Numbered from the stretch's first letter, positions 49,824-58,596 are shown. The stretch: DNA of 64,000 nucleotides from Bacteroidota bacterium (GCA_022711405.1 JAKLFC010000006.1:62001-126000), one strand, 5' to 3'. The notes: generated from the sequence alone by a model not told the origin. Made by a program: numbers and translations.

Positions 49824-51029
49824 ATGTGGGAGCTTATCCGCCTTAACAGGCGCAAATCCATCCTGCTTTTCATTGGCATGGGTGTGACCCTCGTCCTCCT
49901 GGGTTACTTCATTGGATTGTATTTCGATCCAGTGAAAGGTGGCGTCGCCGGTGTGGTGATCGCCTTGCTGATTACCCTGATCCTCAATCTTGTCAGTTAT
50001 TTTTCAGGGAGTAAGATCCTCCTGCAGATGAGCAATGCAAAGGAAGTGACTCCTGATGTACATCCGCGGCTTTTCAATGTCGTGGAAGAGATGAAGCTGG
50101 CTGCTCATCTGCCCGCCATGCCCAAAGTCTATATCATCAACAGTGAGGCGCCCAATGCGTTCGCCACGGGAAGAGATCCGGAGAACGCCGTAATAGCAGT
50201 CACCGCAGGTCTGCTGGCCCAGATGAACCGGGATGAGCTGCAGGGAGTGGTTGCCCATGAGACGGGGCATATCATCAACCGCGATATCCGTTTCCTGACG
50301 TATGCGGGAATCATGCTGGGGGTCATCGTCCTGCTCTCGCAGATGTTCACCCGTACCATGTTCTATTCCTCGGTCGGCAGAAGCAGATCGGATTCCGGCA
50401 AAGGGCAGGGTCAGATCATCATCCTGGCCGTAGCCATCCTCCTGGCCATCCTGGCGCCGATCTTTGCACAGCTGTTGTATTTTGCCATCTCCCGCAAGCG
50501 GGAATACCTGGCCGACGCCACGGCCGCCAGGCTCACACGATACCCCGAAGGACTGGCCTCCGCCCTCGAAAAGATCGCCTCCTCCACGCAGGATCTGGAA
50601 ACCGCCAATAAGGTGACCGCCCCGATGTACATCGTCAATCCCCTGAAAGGCAAAGGGATGAGGATGTCGGACCTGACCAGCACTCACCCCCCTATCAGCG
50701 AGAGGATCCGTATCCTGCGAAGCATGTCGGGAGGAGCCAACTTCCGGAATTACCAGGAAGCCTTCTCTTCCGTCAGGGGAACCGGTTCTCCGATCATCCC
50801 CGGCTCAGGAATGGCCGACACCGAAACGATCGGATTGCGTACCGGGCTCACAGAATCGGGTGCTGAATTTGACAAACGACAGTACAACAGGGAATTGGGT
50901 GATATTATGAAAACCGTGGACGACTACCGGTTCATCCAGTGTGACTGTGGTATTAAACTAAAAATTCCACCGTTATTTTCCAGTGACCGGGTAGAGTGTC
51001 CGAAATGCGGGACAATTCATTCTTTATGA
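49824..51029 (+). CDS. M48-family membrane metalloprotease with C-terminal zinc ribbon
   Basis: A 401-aa integral-membrane protease of HtpX type. TM helices at about 15-35 and 42-62, the active-site motif VVAHETGHIINRD near residue 147, two further TM segments (FLTYAGIMLGVIVLLSQMF, IIILAVAILLAILAPIFAQ) and the third zinc-ligand region SRKREYLADATAARLT. The C-terminal tail (about residues 370-401) forms a ribbon-like CDCG...VECPKCGTI, an unusual extra module echoing the zinc-ribbon protein two genes upstream. It is likely a membrane quality-control protease. Confidence 0.92.
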   Translation: MWELIRLNRRKSILLFIGMGVTLVLLGYFIGLYFDPVKGGVAGVVIALLITLILNLVSYFSGSKILLQMSNAKEVTPDVHPRLFNVVEEMKLAAHLPAMPKVYIINSEAPNAFATGRDPENAVIAVTAGLLAQMNRDELQGVVAHETGHIINRDIRFLTYAGIMLGVIVLLSQMFTRTMFYSSVGRSRSDSGKGQGQIIILAVAILLAILAPIFAQLLYFAISRKREYLADATAARLTRYPEGLASALEKIASSTQDLETANKVTAPMYIVNPLKGKGMRMSDLTSTHPPISERIRILRSMSGGANFRNYQEAFSSVRGTGSPIIPGSGMADTETIGLRTGLTESGAEFDKRQYNRELGDIMKTVDDYRFIQCDCGIKLKIPPLFSSDRVECPKCGTIHSL

Positions 51030-51050
51030 TATTTAATTTCATTGCAAAAC

Positions 51051-52226
51051 ATGGCCAGAATTCTGATCATTGATGATGAAAGAAGCATTCGTAATACGCT
51101 CAGAGAGATCCTCGAATACGAAAAGTATGAGGTGGACGATGCCGTGGATGGCATAACCGCCCTTGAAATGATCAGGCAGGTCCACTTCGACGTCATCCTG
51201 TGCGATATTAAAATGCCTCAGATGGATGGTATGGAAGTTCTCGAGAAAACCCTTCAGATAACGGATACGCCCGTGGTCATGATCTCTGGTCATGGAACCA
51301 TTGAAACAGCTGTGGACGCCATCAAGAAAGGCGCCTACGATTATATCGCCAAACCACTCGACCTGAATCGTCTGCTGATCACCGTCCGCAATGCGCTGGA
51401 TAAATCCACCCTCATTACCGAAACCAAAGCCCTTAAGAAAAGAGTAAACAAAGCCTATGATATGGTAGGCGAATCACCGGCCATCCAGCATGTGAAAGAA
51501 ATGATCGAACGCGTGGCGCCAACCGATGCCAGAGTGCTGATCACCGGCAAGAACGGAACAGGTAAAGAGTTGGTTGCCAGATGGTTACATGAACAGAGCA
51601 AAAGATCTGCCGGACCGTTTGTCGAAGTCAATTGTGCCGCTATCCCATCGGAGCTGATAGAAAGTGTGTTGTTCGGACATGAGAAAGGATCGTTTACTTC
51701 GGCCATCAAGCAACGCAAAGGAGATTTTGAACAGGCCACCGGCGGAACGCTCTTCCTGGACGAAATTGGCGACATGAGCCTCTCAGCACAGGCCAAAGTA
51801 CTGAGGGCGCTGCAGGAGAACCGCATCATGCGGGTGGGCGGTGAAAAGGACATTGCCGTGGATGTAAGGATCATTGCAGCTACCAACAAGGACCTGATGG
51901 AAGAGATCCATAAAGGGACATTCAGGGAGGATCTTTACCACCGCATCAGTGTGATCCTGATTAACGTTCCTGAACTCAAAGACAGGCAGGACGATATTCC
52001 GCTGATTGCTATGCATTTTCTGAATGTCATCTGTGAAAACGAAGGCAAACCTCAGATGCAGTTCAATACCGATGCCCTGGAAGAATTAAAGACCTATCCA
52101 TGGACTGGCAACGTACGTGAACTGCGGAATGTGGTGGAGCGCCTGGTGATCCTTTGCGACCAGGAGATCACACTGGAGGATGTCAGGCAGTATGCACAAC
52201 CCCTGCAGCAACTGAAACAGGGATGA
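51051..52226 (+). CDS. NtrC-like response regulator lacking a DNA-binding domain
   Basis: About 391 aa from the ATG at 51051. Receiver domain at about 1-120 (phosphorylatable Asp in VILCDIKMPQMDG, conserved Lys in IAKPLDLN). The AAA+ domain at about 140-370 has Walker A GKNGTGKE and Walker B GGTLFLDEIGDMS, with an R-finger region REDLYHRISVI. The sigma-54 contact loop GAFTGA is GSFTSA here. The protein ends soon after the AAA+ C-subdomain (ITLEDVRQYAQPLQQL), with no Fis-type helix-turn-helix. It either works without DNA binding or uses another partner. The cyclase gene starts 4 bp downstream. Confidence 0.9.
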   Translation: MARILIIDDERSIRNTLREILEYEKYEVDDAVDGITALEMIRQVHFDVILCDIKMPQMDGMEVLEKTLQITDTPVVMISGHGTIETAVDAIKKGAYDYIAKPLDLNRLLITVRNALDKSTLITETKALKKRVNKAYDMVGESPAIQHVKEMIERVAPTDARVLITGKNGTGKELVARWLHEQSKRSAGPFVEVNCAAIPSELIESVLFGHEKGSFTSAIKQRKGDFEQATGGTLFLDEIGDMSLSAQAKVLRALQENRIMRVGGEKDIAVDVRIIAATNKDLMEEIHKGTFREDLYHRISVILINVPELKDRQDDIPLIAMHFLNVICENEGKPQMQFNTDALEELKTYPWTGNVRELRNVVERLVILCDQEITLEDVRQYAQPLQQLKQG

Positions 52227-52230
52227 GACC

Positions 52231-54369
52231 ATGAAGCAAATGAATGTGCCTCCATATTATGGATTAAGGATCTATCTGATCTCGACCCTGATCTACTATC
52301 TGCTGGTCACTCCTTTCATTGGTGTTCTTTTTCTGAAATATGCCCCACAACTCATCGAGAAAGGCGAAACCAGGTACAGGCGACAGGAAACCGGATCCCT
52401 TCTACCGTCAGCTGACAGCCTGGATGAAGTTTTTGATTCACTGACCAATGTGCTGCTGGATACCAGCATTTACTTCAACCCTTCCAAAGGCGATTTCGAT
52501 ACACTGGTCAAACCCAGACCGGGCGCGGAGATACAGGGGGAAGCCAGTGCCGAGTCAGGTTTTCCGAAGCTGAGAAGCGAGAAAAGCCCATTGACCACCT
52601 CTTTCAACCTTCAGCTTAAGCTGTTGCTGGTCAGCTTTATCATCGGATTTATCTTTAACCTGCCATTCAAACGCTATTTCACACGCAAGCGCAGAAACAG
52701 GAAGATCTCCAGGAAATTGTTCCTGTTCAATAAACGATTACTCCTTTTCACACCCATCATCAACAGCGGCATCCTGTTGCTGGCCTACCTTTCGGCCACC
52801 ATTTACATGACCGTCATCCTTTCATCGCCCGATAGGTTCTCCGATGAGACCCAGCGCCAGATATTCCGTCAGTTCTTTTACGTTTCCATGGTTGCCTCGG
52901 TTCTGGTCCTTCTTTTTGTTTACTTCTGGCAGAAGCACCGTGTGCATATTAAATACCTGGAGCACGTATATACACCCGAAGAACTCCGCCGCAGGATCTT
53001 TAACTTCAAGGTGGGCAAGATCCGGAACCGGTTCCTGGTATCCAGCATCATGACGACTTTTCTTCCCCTGACCATTGTGATCCTTTACCTGTTCATCAGT
53101 CTTACCCCTGTGGCTGAACTGGATAATGTCACGCCAGAACAGGTGAAGATCCTTCTGGGCAACTATACGCAGCTTTTCGGACTGCCGGAAAGCCTGGATG
53201 AAGGCAGTCCCTACCGTAGCCTCTATTATGTGAATGCCATTGATAACATCTCCATGTTCATCGGTATCGGAGCAGGAATCTTTGTTTCATTCATTTACAT
53301 CTTCCTTTTTGTCCGGTGGACGACACAGGATATTGTCAGCCCGGTGAGCGAACTTCTCAGCAATATGCGCCTCACCGGAGAAGGCAAACTGAATAATTTC
53401 ACCATTGTCAGGACCAACGACGAGATCGGTCAGCTCACCGAAGGATACAATGATATGTCACAGAAGATCAAAGACTATATCCACAACATCTCACGGATGA
53501 ACCAGGCTTACTCACGCTTTGTTCCGCAGCAGTTCCTCGACTTTCTTGGCAAGGAAAGTTTTGTGGATATCAAGCTGGGCGACCAGGTACAGCAGGAGAT
53601 GACCATCCTGTTCACGGATATCAGACGTTTTACGGAGATATCGGAATCCATGACCCCCAAGGAAAATTTCGATTACCTGAATCACTACCTCGGGTACATG
53701 GAGCCTGTCATCCGGAACAACAACGGCTTCATTGACAAGTACATGGGCGATTCGATCATGGCCCTGTTCCCAGAAAATCCCGGAGACTCCATCAACGCCT
53801 CCATCGAGATGCGCATCAAGCTGGTACAGTTCAACCAGGTGATGGGGCAGTTTGGCAAGCCGGAGATCGACAGCGGTATCGGGATCCATATCGGAAAGCT
53901 GATGCTGGGTGTGGTCGGAGGAGAAGGCCGAATGGACGGCACTGTGATCTCCGATGCCGTCAACCTGGCCTCCAGGCTTGAGAACCTGACAAAGATCTAT
54001 GGATGCGCTATCATCATCAGCGAGGATACACTCATCAAACTGGATGATCCAAGTGTGTATAATTACCGGTTCCTGGATATCGTCAAGGTAAAGGGAAAGA
54101 AGCAGGCAGTCTATATCTTTGAGATCATCGACGGTGAACCGGAAGATATCAAGCGGCTGAAGATACAGACCAAGCTGCAGTTTGCCCGTGCCATCAATTA
54201 TTATAAGAACAAGGACTTCCGGAAGGCCCTCGAGGAATTCAGTGCCATCCATGAGATCAATATGCACGACAGGGCCACCTTTCTATATATAAACCGCTGT
54301 GAAAAGATCCTGCGCACCGGGGTACCCAGTGACTGGGATGGAATTGAAATTCTTGATTCAAAATTTTAA
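52231..54369 (+). CDS. Membrane adenylate cyclase (class III) with HAMP
   Basis: A 712-aa signal-transduction protein. TM helices lie near residues 15-35, 130-145, 170-195, 210-235, 270-290 and 340-360. A HAMP-like linker is at about 365-425 (RWTTQDIVSPVSELLSNMRL, NDEIGQLTEGYNDMS). The class III cyclase domain (about 450-620) has the metal Asp in ILFTDIRRFTEISE, the adenine-selecting Lys in FIDKYMGDSIMA, and DAVNLASRLENL with the Asp/Asn/Arg transition-state set. These residues favour ATP over GTP. A tetratricopeptide-like tail follows. It begins 4 bp after the NtrC-like regulator. Confidence 0.9.
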   Translation: MKQMNVPPYYGLRIYLISTLIYYLLVTPFIGVLFLKYAPQLIEKGETRYRRQETGSLLPSADSLDEVFDSLTNVLLDTSIYFNPSKGDFDTLVKPRPGAEIQGEASAESGFPKLRSEKSPLTTSFNLQLKLLLVSFIIGFIFNLPFKRYFTRKRRNRKISRKLFLFNKRLLLFTPIINSGILLLAYLSATIYMTVILSSPDRFSDETQRQIFRQFFYVSMVASVLVLLFVYFWQKHRVHIKYLEHVYTPEELRRRIFNFKVGKIRNRFLVSSIMTTFLPLTIVILYLFISLTPVAELDNVTPEQVKILLGNYTQLFGLPESLDEGSPYRSLYYVNAIDNISMFIGIGAGIFVSFIYIFLFVRWTTQDIVSPVSELLSNMRLTGEGKLNNFTIVRTNDEIGQLTEGYNDMSQKIKDYIHNISRMNQAYSRFVPQQFLDFLGKESFVDIKLGDQVQQEMTILFTDIRRFTEISESMTPKENFDYLNHYLGYMEPVIRNNNGFIDKYMGDSIMALFPENPGDSINASIEMRIKLVQFNQVMGQFGKPEIDSGIGIHIGKLMLGVVGGEGRMDGTVISDAVNLASRLENLTKIYGCAIIISEDTLIKLDDPSVYNYRFLDIVKVKGKKQAVYIFEIIDGEPEDIKRLKIQTKLQFARAINYYKNKDFRKALEEFSAIHEINMHDRATFLYINRCEKILRTGVPSDWDGIEILDSKF

Positions 54370-54372
54370 TCT

Positions 54373-55200
54373 ATGAGCAAAACAATCCTCGTACCCACCG
54401 ATTTTTCAGAGGTCTGCCGCAATGCTGCGGACCAGGCAGCAGAAGCAGCCCGGATATTCAATTACCAGCTTATCCTGCTGCACATTATCAATCAGGACAC
54501 CAAAGCCTTTTTAAAGAGGGAATCCGCCGACCTGGCCCTGATTGACCAGATGCTGGAAGAGCAAGCCATTGATCTTCGCAACCGTTTTGGGATCGATGTG
54601 GAAACACGGGCCATGGAAGGAAGCATCTTCACCACCATCAGCGAAATCGCGCGTGACCTGGAAGCAGGCCTGATCTTCATGGGCACACACGGAAAGGTAG
54701 GTATGCAGCATCTGACAGGCAGCTATGCCCTCAAGGTGATCACCGGCTCCCCTGTTCCTGTGATCGTCGTACAGCAAAGAAAGGTCGAAAGGTACCGGAA
54801 TATCGTCCTGCCCATCACCAGTGAAGCCGGACCCTGGGAAAAGACCAAATGGGCGGTATTCATTTCCAGAACCTTTCTTGCCACCATCCACATGTACATG
54901 GCCGACACCGAAAAGGAAGAGGTCAAAAACGCAGTCAACACCATCGGCCAGTATTTTGAAAAGAACGATGTCCCCTATACATTGAAGATTGCGGAAAAAA
55001 GTTCCGGCTTTACCGCACAGGTCATCACCTATGCCACTTCCATCAATGCCGACATGATCATGATCATGACCAATCCCGACAAGAGCTTCACCAATTTCCT
55101 GCTGGGCACCTACGATGAGGAGATCATCCTGAATTCGTCACAGATCCCGGTGATGTGCATCAATCCGCGGAGGTTCAATTACGAGATACTGGGGCTGTAG
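54373..55200 (+). CDS. Tandem universal stress protein
   Basis: A 275-aa protein made of two UspA folds. The first (about 1-140) has TILVPTDFSEVCRNAADQAAE, the ATP-binding-type GTHGKVGMQHLTGSYALKVI, and ends PVPVIVVQQ. The second (about 145-270) keeps IVLPITSEAGPWEKTKWAVF and MIMIMTNPDKSFTNFLLGTYDEEII but has lost the canonical Gly-rich ATP loop. It lies 3 bp after the cyclase gene, so regulator, cyclase and Usp form a likely operon. Confidence 0.92.
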   Translation: MSKTILVPTDFSEVCRNAADQAAEAARIFNYQLILLHIINQDTKAFLKRESADLALIDQMLEEQAIDLRNRFGIDVETRAMEGSIFTTISEIARDLEAGLIFMGTHGKVGMQHLTGSYALKVITGSPVPVIVVQQRKVERYRNIVLPITSEAGPWEKTKWAVFISRTFLATIHMYMADTEKEEVKNAVNTIGQYFEKNDVPYTLKIAEKSSGFTAQVITYATSINADMIMIMTNPDKSFTNFLLGTYDEEIILNSSQIPVMCINPRRFNYEILGL

Positions 55201-55201
55201 C

Positions 55202-55257
55202 CGGTCGGCGGTCGGCGGTCGGCGGTCGGCGGTCGGCGGTCAGCGGTCAGCGGTCGG
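55202..55257 (+). repeat. 7-bp tandem repeat (CGGTCGG)
   Basis: Eight near-perfect units of CGGTCGG, with CGGTCAG as two variant units near the end, immediately after the Usp stop and upstream of the tmRNA promoter. Confidence 0.9.
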
Positions 55258-55275
55258 TGGGATGCAAAAATGTTG

Positions 55276-55283
55276 TATCTTTG
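55276..55283 (+). promoter_or_regulatory. -7 element for tmRNA
   Basis: TATCTTTG matches TAnnTTTG, about 52 bp before the mature tmRNA 5' end. The upstream -33 region overlaps the end of the CGGTCGG repeat. Confidence 0.5.
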
Positions 55284-55293
55284 CATTTTCCAT

Positions 55294-55332
55294 CACACCC
55301 ACACCCACACCCACACCCACACTCACACCCAC
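55294..55332 (+). repeat. CACACC microsatellite in the tmRNA leader
   Basis: About six hexamer units (CACACC with one CACACT variant), between the -7 element and the mature 5' end, hence within the transcribed tmRNA leader that RNase P would remove. Confidence 0.8.
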
Positions 55333-55335
55333 TTC

Positions 55336-55732
55336 GGGGCTGCACTGGTTTTGACAGCAAGCCGAGTGGATCTGTAAGCATGCCGGGCAATGCAGACACG
55401 CCCGTCAACAATTTCTGCGAACCAATAACTGGCGAAAATAACTTCGCTCTCGCTGCCTAATCGAAGTTAGTAGATTAAGCTTAATCCCGGACAAGGTCCG
55501 GGAGCGTGACGTCCTGCCGGTGGAGATGCCTGATTCCGGCCGGAGCACAGGGCGCTCGCAATTTCGGGCTGGTCGCGGCAGCGCCTCGATGCCGCGGCGA
55601 GATTTCAGAGGATAAGACAGGATCCTGGGTGCCGGCTCCCGAATCCTGTACGAAAATCAACTACCGGATAAGCATGTAGAAAGCACATCTGTTCCTTGTC
55701 TGGACGAGGGTTCGACTCCCTCCAGCTCCACC
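55336..55732 (+). ncRNA. ssrA: tmRNA (transfer-messenger RNA)
   Basis: Rescues stalled ribosomes by trans-translation. The 5' end GGGGCTG (55336-55342) pairs with CAGCTCC (55723-55729) and carries the G3-U pair that marks alanine charging; ACC follows at 55730-55732, so the final A of CCA is not encoded. The T-arm GAGGGTTCGACTCCCTC lies at about 55706-55722. The tag frame reads GENNFALAA then TAA at about 55433-55462, like known Bacteroidota tags ending in ALAA. A protein frame running through this region (from 55155) is the tag in disguise, not a gene. SmpB is not in the window. Confidence 0.96.
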
Positions 55733-55776
55733 TTTCCAGGATGAATTACTGATTTCATAATGCCGAGCTGGGAGTG

Positions 55777-56445
55777 ATGTACGAAATCATGCTCCCGAAA
55801 AAGATCCAGTATCAGGATTTCCTGTTCAATTCCCTGGTCAATGGATTCCGGACCTTTACATTTGCTGGTTATTTTAAGGAAAATCAAGAATCCGTCAGAC
55901 AACTGTTTGAGGATTACTCGGATGTAATAAGCTCTAAAAAATTTGACCTTGAATTGTTCGACCGGGATTATAAACCGGTATTCCAGGGATATTCCATGTA
56001 TGAAGTCTATGGTGTGTTTCGTCATGAAGACAGCATGGCTTTTGACGAAGAACTCACGCACATCATCAGGGTGTATTTTATACCGGATTATGCAGAAATG
56101 GGCAATCGGTTTCCGGCTTTTTCCCAGTCTGAAATATTTCGGTATGCCGATGCCTTTTTCGCTATGTCAACGAATATGTACAGGCGGCGGCAATCCATTG
56201 TGGACATGGGGAAACTCATTGAGGAACTGGGCATTTCTTTCCAGAAGGGGCATGAAGAACTGTTCAACTATTTGAATAACTGGGTTGATTCAGTTGCACT
56301 GCTGGTATTTGGTTCCATCATTCATGAGATTTGCAGGAATTTAAGTACATGCTACGAAGAGGATAAAATCAGAGCCCTGGAAAAAGAGATCTGGGTTACC
56401 TCACAATGGGGGATCCTCATCAATAAGACCATACTGAAAGAGTAA
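55777..56445 (+). CDS. Hypothetical protein downstream of tmRNA
   Basis: A 222-aa cytosolic-looking protein from the ATG at 55777. Visible are an N-terminal YEIMLPKKIQYQDFLFNSL, a central DRDYKPVFQGYSMYEVYGVF and a helical C terminus (YRRRQSIVDMGKLIEELGIS, RNLSTCYEEDKIRALEKEI). I do not recognise the family. It begins 45 bp after the tmRNA 3' end, a frequent insertion point of mobile DNA, and is followed by ORF6N genes and repeats, so it may belong to an accessory segment. Confidence 0.55.
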   Translation: MYEIMLPKKIQYQDFLFNSLVNGFRTFTFAGYFKENQESVRQLFEDYSDVISSKKFDLELFDRDYKPVFQGYSMYEVYGVFRHEDSMAFDEELTHIIRVYFIPDYAEMGNRFPAFSQSEIFRYADAFFAMSTNMYRRRQSIVDMGKLIEELGISFQKGHEELFNYLNNWVDSVALLVFGSIIHEICRNLSTCYEEDKIRALEKEIWVTSQWGILINKTILKE

Positions 56446-56458
56446 AGGACGATGATAA

Positions 56459-56555
56459 TATCCATTACCGATTACCCAGGGAGCTTGTCCTGATAATAAT
56501 CAGTAATGTGAAAGGAGAAGGTGAAGGAAAGGGAGGGAAGGAAATCAGAAATGAT
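56459..56555 (+). repeat. Direct repeat, copy 1 (CCATTACCGATTACCCAGG)
   Basis: Starts ATATCCATTACCGATTACCCAGG, then GAGCTTGTCCTGAT, and continues with a purine-rich GGAGAAGGTGAAGGAAAGGGAGG-type tail. Copies 2 and 3 are at about 57814-57890 and 58471-58560. They lie in the gaps between the ORF6N genes. Confidence 0.8.
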
Positions 56556-56652
56556 CTTCATCTGGATTAGATATTAAAGATTTATGCAATGACAAGGGTC
56601 ACAAATTGATCAAATTCGTATTAATGATTAGGTAATCCTAAAATTATTTATC

Positions 56653-57168
56653 ATGGAGGATAATCTGGTAAAAAGAGAATTGATCAATTTTATCTTCGAG
56701 TTTCGAGGATTAAAAGTCATGATTGATGCCGATCTATCAATGATCTATGGTGTAACAACTAAAGCATTGAAGCAGCAGGTAAAAAGAAACAAGGATCGTT
56801 TTCCGGCTGATTTCATGTTTGAACTGACTGATGATGAGAAAAAACAACTGGTCACAATTTGTGACCGGTTAACAAAGCTCAGACATTCTTCAGTAAATCC
56901 GATGGCCTTTACCGAACATGGTGTTGCCATGTTATCTTCAGTACTTCATTCCGAGAAAGCCATTTTAATAAATATTGAAATTATGAGAGCTTTTTCCAGA
57001 TATCGCGCTTTAATCAAGGAAAATGAAGAATTGACCAGAAGAATCGATAAATTGGATAGAAAGATAAATCATTTGTTCAAATTCTTCCTACCGGGACTGC
57101 TCAAGCTGTTTAAGATACTCAAAGATCAGCTGGATCTACTGAAAATAACGGAGGCCACCCCAACTTGA
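56653..57168 (+). CDS. ORF6N-domain protein, forward copy
   Basis: A 171-aa protein with the ORF6N domain (about residues 8-100: [64 protein letters not shown]), a phage- and mobile-element-associated DNA-binding-type module. A Leu-rich helical tail follows (IDKLDRKINHLFKFFLPG). Its last codons (KITEATPT) are the complement of the truncated reverse ORF6N gene that begins here, so its C terminus was probably altered by a rearrangement. Confidence 0.85.
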   Translation: MEDNLVKRELINFIFEFRGLKVMIDADLSMIYGVTTKALKQQVKRNKDRFPADFMFELTDDEKKQLVTICDRLTKLRHSSVNPMAFTEHGVAMLSSVLHSEKAILINIEIMRAFSRYRALIKENEELTRRIDKLDRKINHLFKFFLPGLLKLFKILKDQLDLLKITEATPT

Positions 57169-57420
57169 GGTGCCAATTTGGTACCTCAAGACTTCTGACT
57201 CCTGAATATTTAGTTCAAACATAAAGTCGGGTGGAAATCGTCTGATATTTCTGCGGACAGCACGTTTTAGATATTTGGTCTGGACGCCATATAACATTGC
57301 AAGATCCATATCCAGTATTACTTTCTTCCTTCTGAATACGTAGATCTTGCTCATTATCACCTCTTCCGGCACCATCAATTCATTCATTTTATAAAGATCT
57401 AAATTCATAATCAAAATCAA
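57136..57420 (-). pseudogene. Truncated ORF6N gene
   Basis: 94 codons: leader [19 protein letters not shown], then the ORF6N start KIYVFRRKKVILDMDLAMLYGV and RRFPPDFMFEL. It stops at TSSWGGLRYFQ just before the [12 protein letters not shown] segment found in the other copies. The break coincides with the 3' end of the convergent forward ORF6N gene, so the joint near 57,150 looks like a recombination scar. The first 83 bp of its 5' region are identical to those of the 58597-58980 copy. Confidence 0.75.
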
Positions 57421-57433
57421 ATATCAAATATCC
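57351..57433 (-). repeat. 83-bp repeat: start region of ORF6N gene, copy 1
   Basis: Identical to 58911-58993. It covers the upstream bases and about the first 23 codons of the two reverse ORF6N genes, whose bodies then diverge. Confidence 0.9.
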
Positions 57434-57813
57434 GTTAATCGTTAATCAGATATCCTCTACCGGTTAATACGGTAACTATCTGTTTTGTTACCCCGAAGGG
57501 TCACTTTTGTCGCTCCGCTCCCCGGCCACGGGGCCGCTTTTAATTTCATCTTACTTTTTTGAGACCAAAAAAGTAACAAAAAAGTCTTTTTCAGGGCGAG
57601 GTTCTCCCGACACCTGGCGGTGTCGGGACCGGGCAGTTCACCCTGCCAAATCCCCGTCGCACAGCTCCGGGTATTTGGTACCATCAGGGCTTCGCTGCCC
57701 TGAACTGCGCCCTGAATTTTAATACACCCTGATGCACCGTAGGTGCTCTATCCTGGTAGAAACAAGAGGACATGGGACCATTCAAAGCCCCGTTAGAGGT
57801 GGCATATTGTTAA
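57434..57813. other. Non-coding region with nested palindromes
   Basis: Contains TTACTTTTTT-GAGACC-AAAAAAGTAA (57551-57576), TCCCGACACC-TGGC-GGTGTCGGGA (57605-57628), GGCAG...CTGCC (57632-57647) and TCAGGGC-TTCGCT-GCCCTGA (57684-57703). The last three are enclosed by TTCAGGGCG (57590-57598) and CGCCCTGAA (57708-57716). The minus-strand frame across it is not considered a gene. Confidence 0.7.
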
Positions 57814-57890
57814 ATATCCATTACCGATTACCCAGGTAGAAGGAAAAGGAGAAGGTGAAGGAGAGGGAGGAAAGGAAATCAGCAATCAGA
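57814..57890 (+). repeat. Direct repeat, copy 2 (CCATTACCGATTACCCAGG)
   Basis: ATATCCATTACCGATTACCCAGG, then TAGAAGGAAAAGGAGAAGG and the purine-rich tail; it lacks the GCTTGTCCTGAT part of the other copies. It abuts the 3' end of the 57879-58406 gene. Confidence 0.8.
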
Positions 57891-58406
57891 ATTAGTTTCA
57901 GATTGCTCAGATGCTCTTTTAAATCCAATCTTTTTTCGAGATACAGGAGGATGCAGCATTGCGGTCAGGATTTGATAGATTTCGTGAAATTTAAGATCCA
58001 TTTCGTTCTCGAGTACCTGAATTCTTTCAACAAGGTCTTTATATTCGCACAGGTTCTGCCGAAGCAAAACAAATGCTCGCATGATCATTATATTAACTTC
58101 TATTGCCTTATCGGAATGCAGTATGCTCGATAGCATTGCAACGCCTTGCTCGGTGAAAGCAAATGGAAGTGCAGGACTAAACTTAATTTTTACAGGCAGG
58201 TTATCACAATTTGTGATAACCTCTTTCCATTCTTCCCTTGTAAGTTCAAACATAAAATCCTCAGGGAAGCGTCTCATGTTTCTTTTTACGGTTTGCTTCA
58301 AGGTCCTAGTTTCAACTTGATATAAATCAGCTAAATGAAAATCAAGTATCACACGTAATCCCCTTATCTCATAGATCCTTTTTTTTATTATCTGAATGTC
58401 AGGCAT
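57879..58406 (-). CDS. ORF6N-domain protein, complete reverse copy
   Basis: A 175-aa protein with an intact ORF6N domain: [77 protein letters not shown]. Its tail (ENEMDLKFHEIYQILTAM, then KRASEQSETNSDC) differs from the forward copy. It is the only complete reverse copy. Function is unknown. Confidence 0.87.
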   Translation of the reverse strand: MPDIQIIKKRIYEIRGLRVILDFHLADLYQVETRTLKQTVKRNMRRFPEDFMFELTREEWKEVITNCDNLPVKIKFSPALPFAFTEQGVAMLSSILHSDKAIEVNIMIMRAFVLLRQNLCEYKDLVERIQVLENEMDLKFHEIYQILTAMLHPPVSRKKIGFKRASEQSETNSDC

Positions 58407-58470
58407 ATAAGATCAGCTTATCTTGTTCCTTATTATAAATGAGTTAAATGAAATATTGCCGGAATGAATC

Positions 58471-58560
58471 TCCATTACCGATTACCCAGGTAGCTTGTCC
58501 TGATGTAAATCAGGAGATGAATGGAGAAGTTGAAGGAGAGGGAGAATGGAAATCAGAATT
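58471..58560 (+). repeat. Direct repeat, copy 3 (CCATTACCGATTACCCAGG)
   Basis: TCCATTACCGATTACCCAGGTAGCTTGTCCTGAT and a purine-rich tail, matching copy 1 best at the 5' side. Confidence 0.8.
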
Positions 58561-58596
58561 CTGAATTCTAATCGCAAATCGCCTTCTACTTTCCCT

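Noticed and set aside
55155..55460. 101-codon protein gene
   Set aside because: It runs through the repeats into the tmRNA; its last residues are the tmRNA proteolysis tag.
57457..57684. 75-codon minus-strand gene
   Set aside because: It consists of palindromic repeat sequence with no start context; similar frames arise from such repeats.
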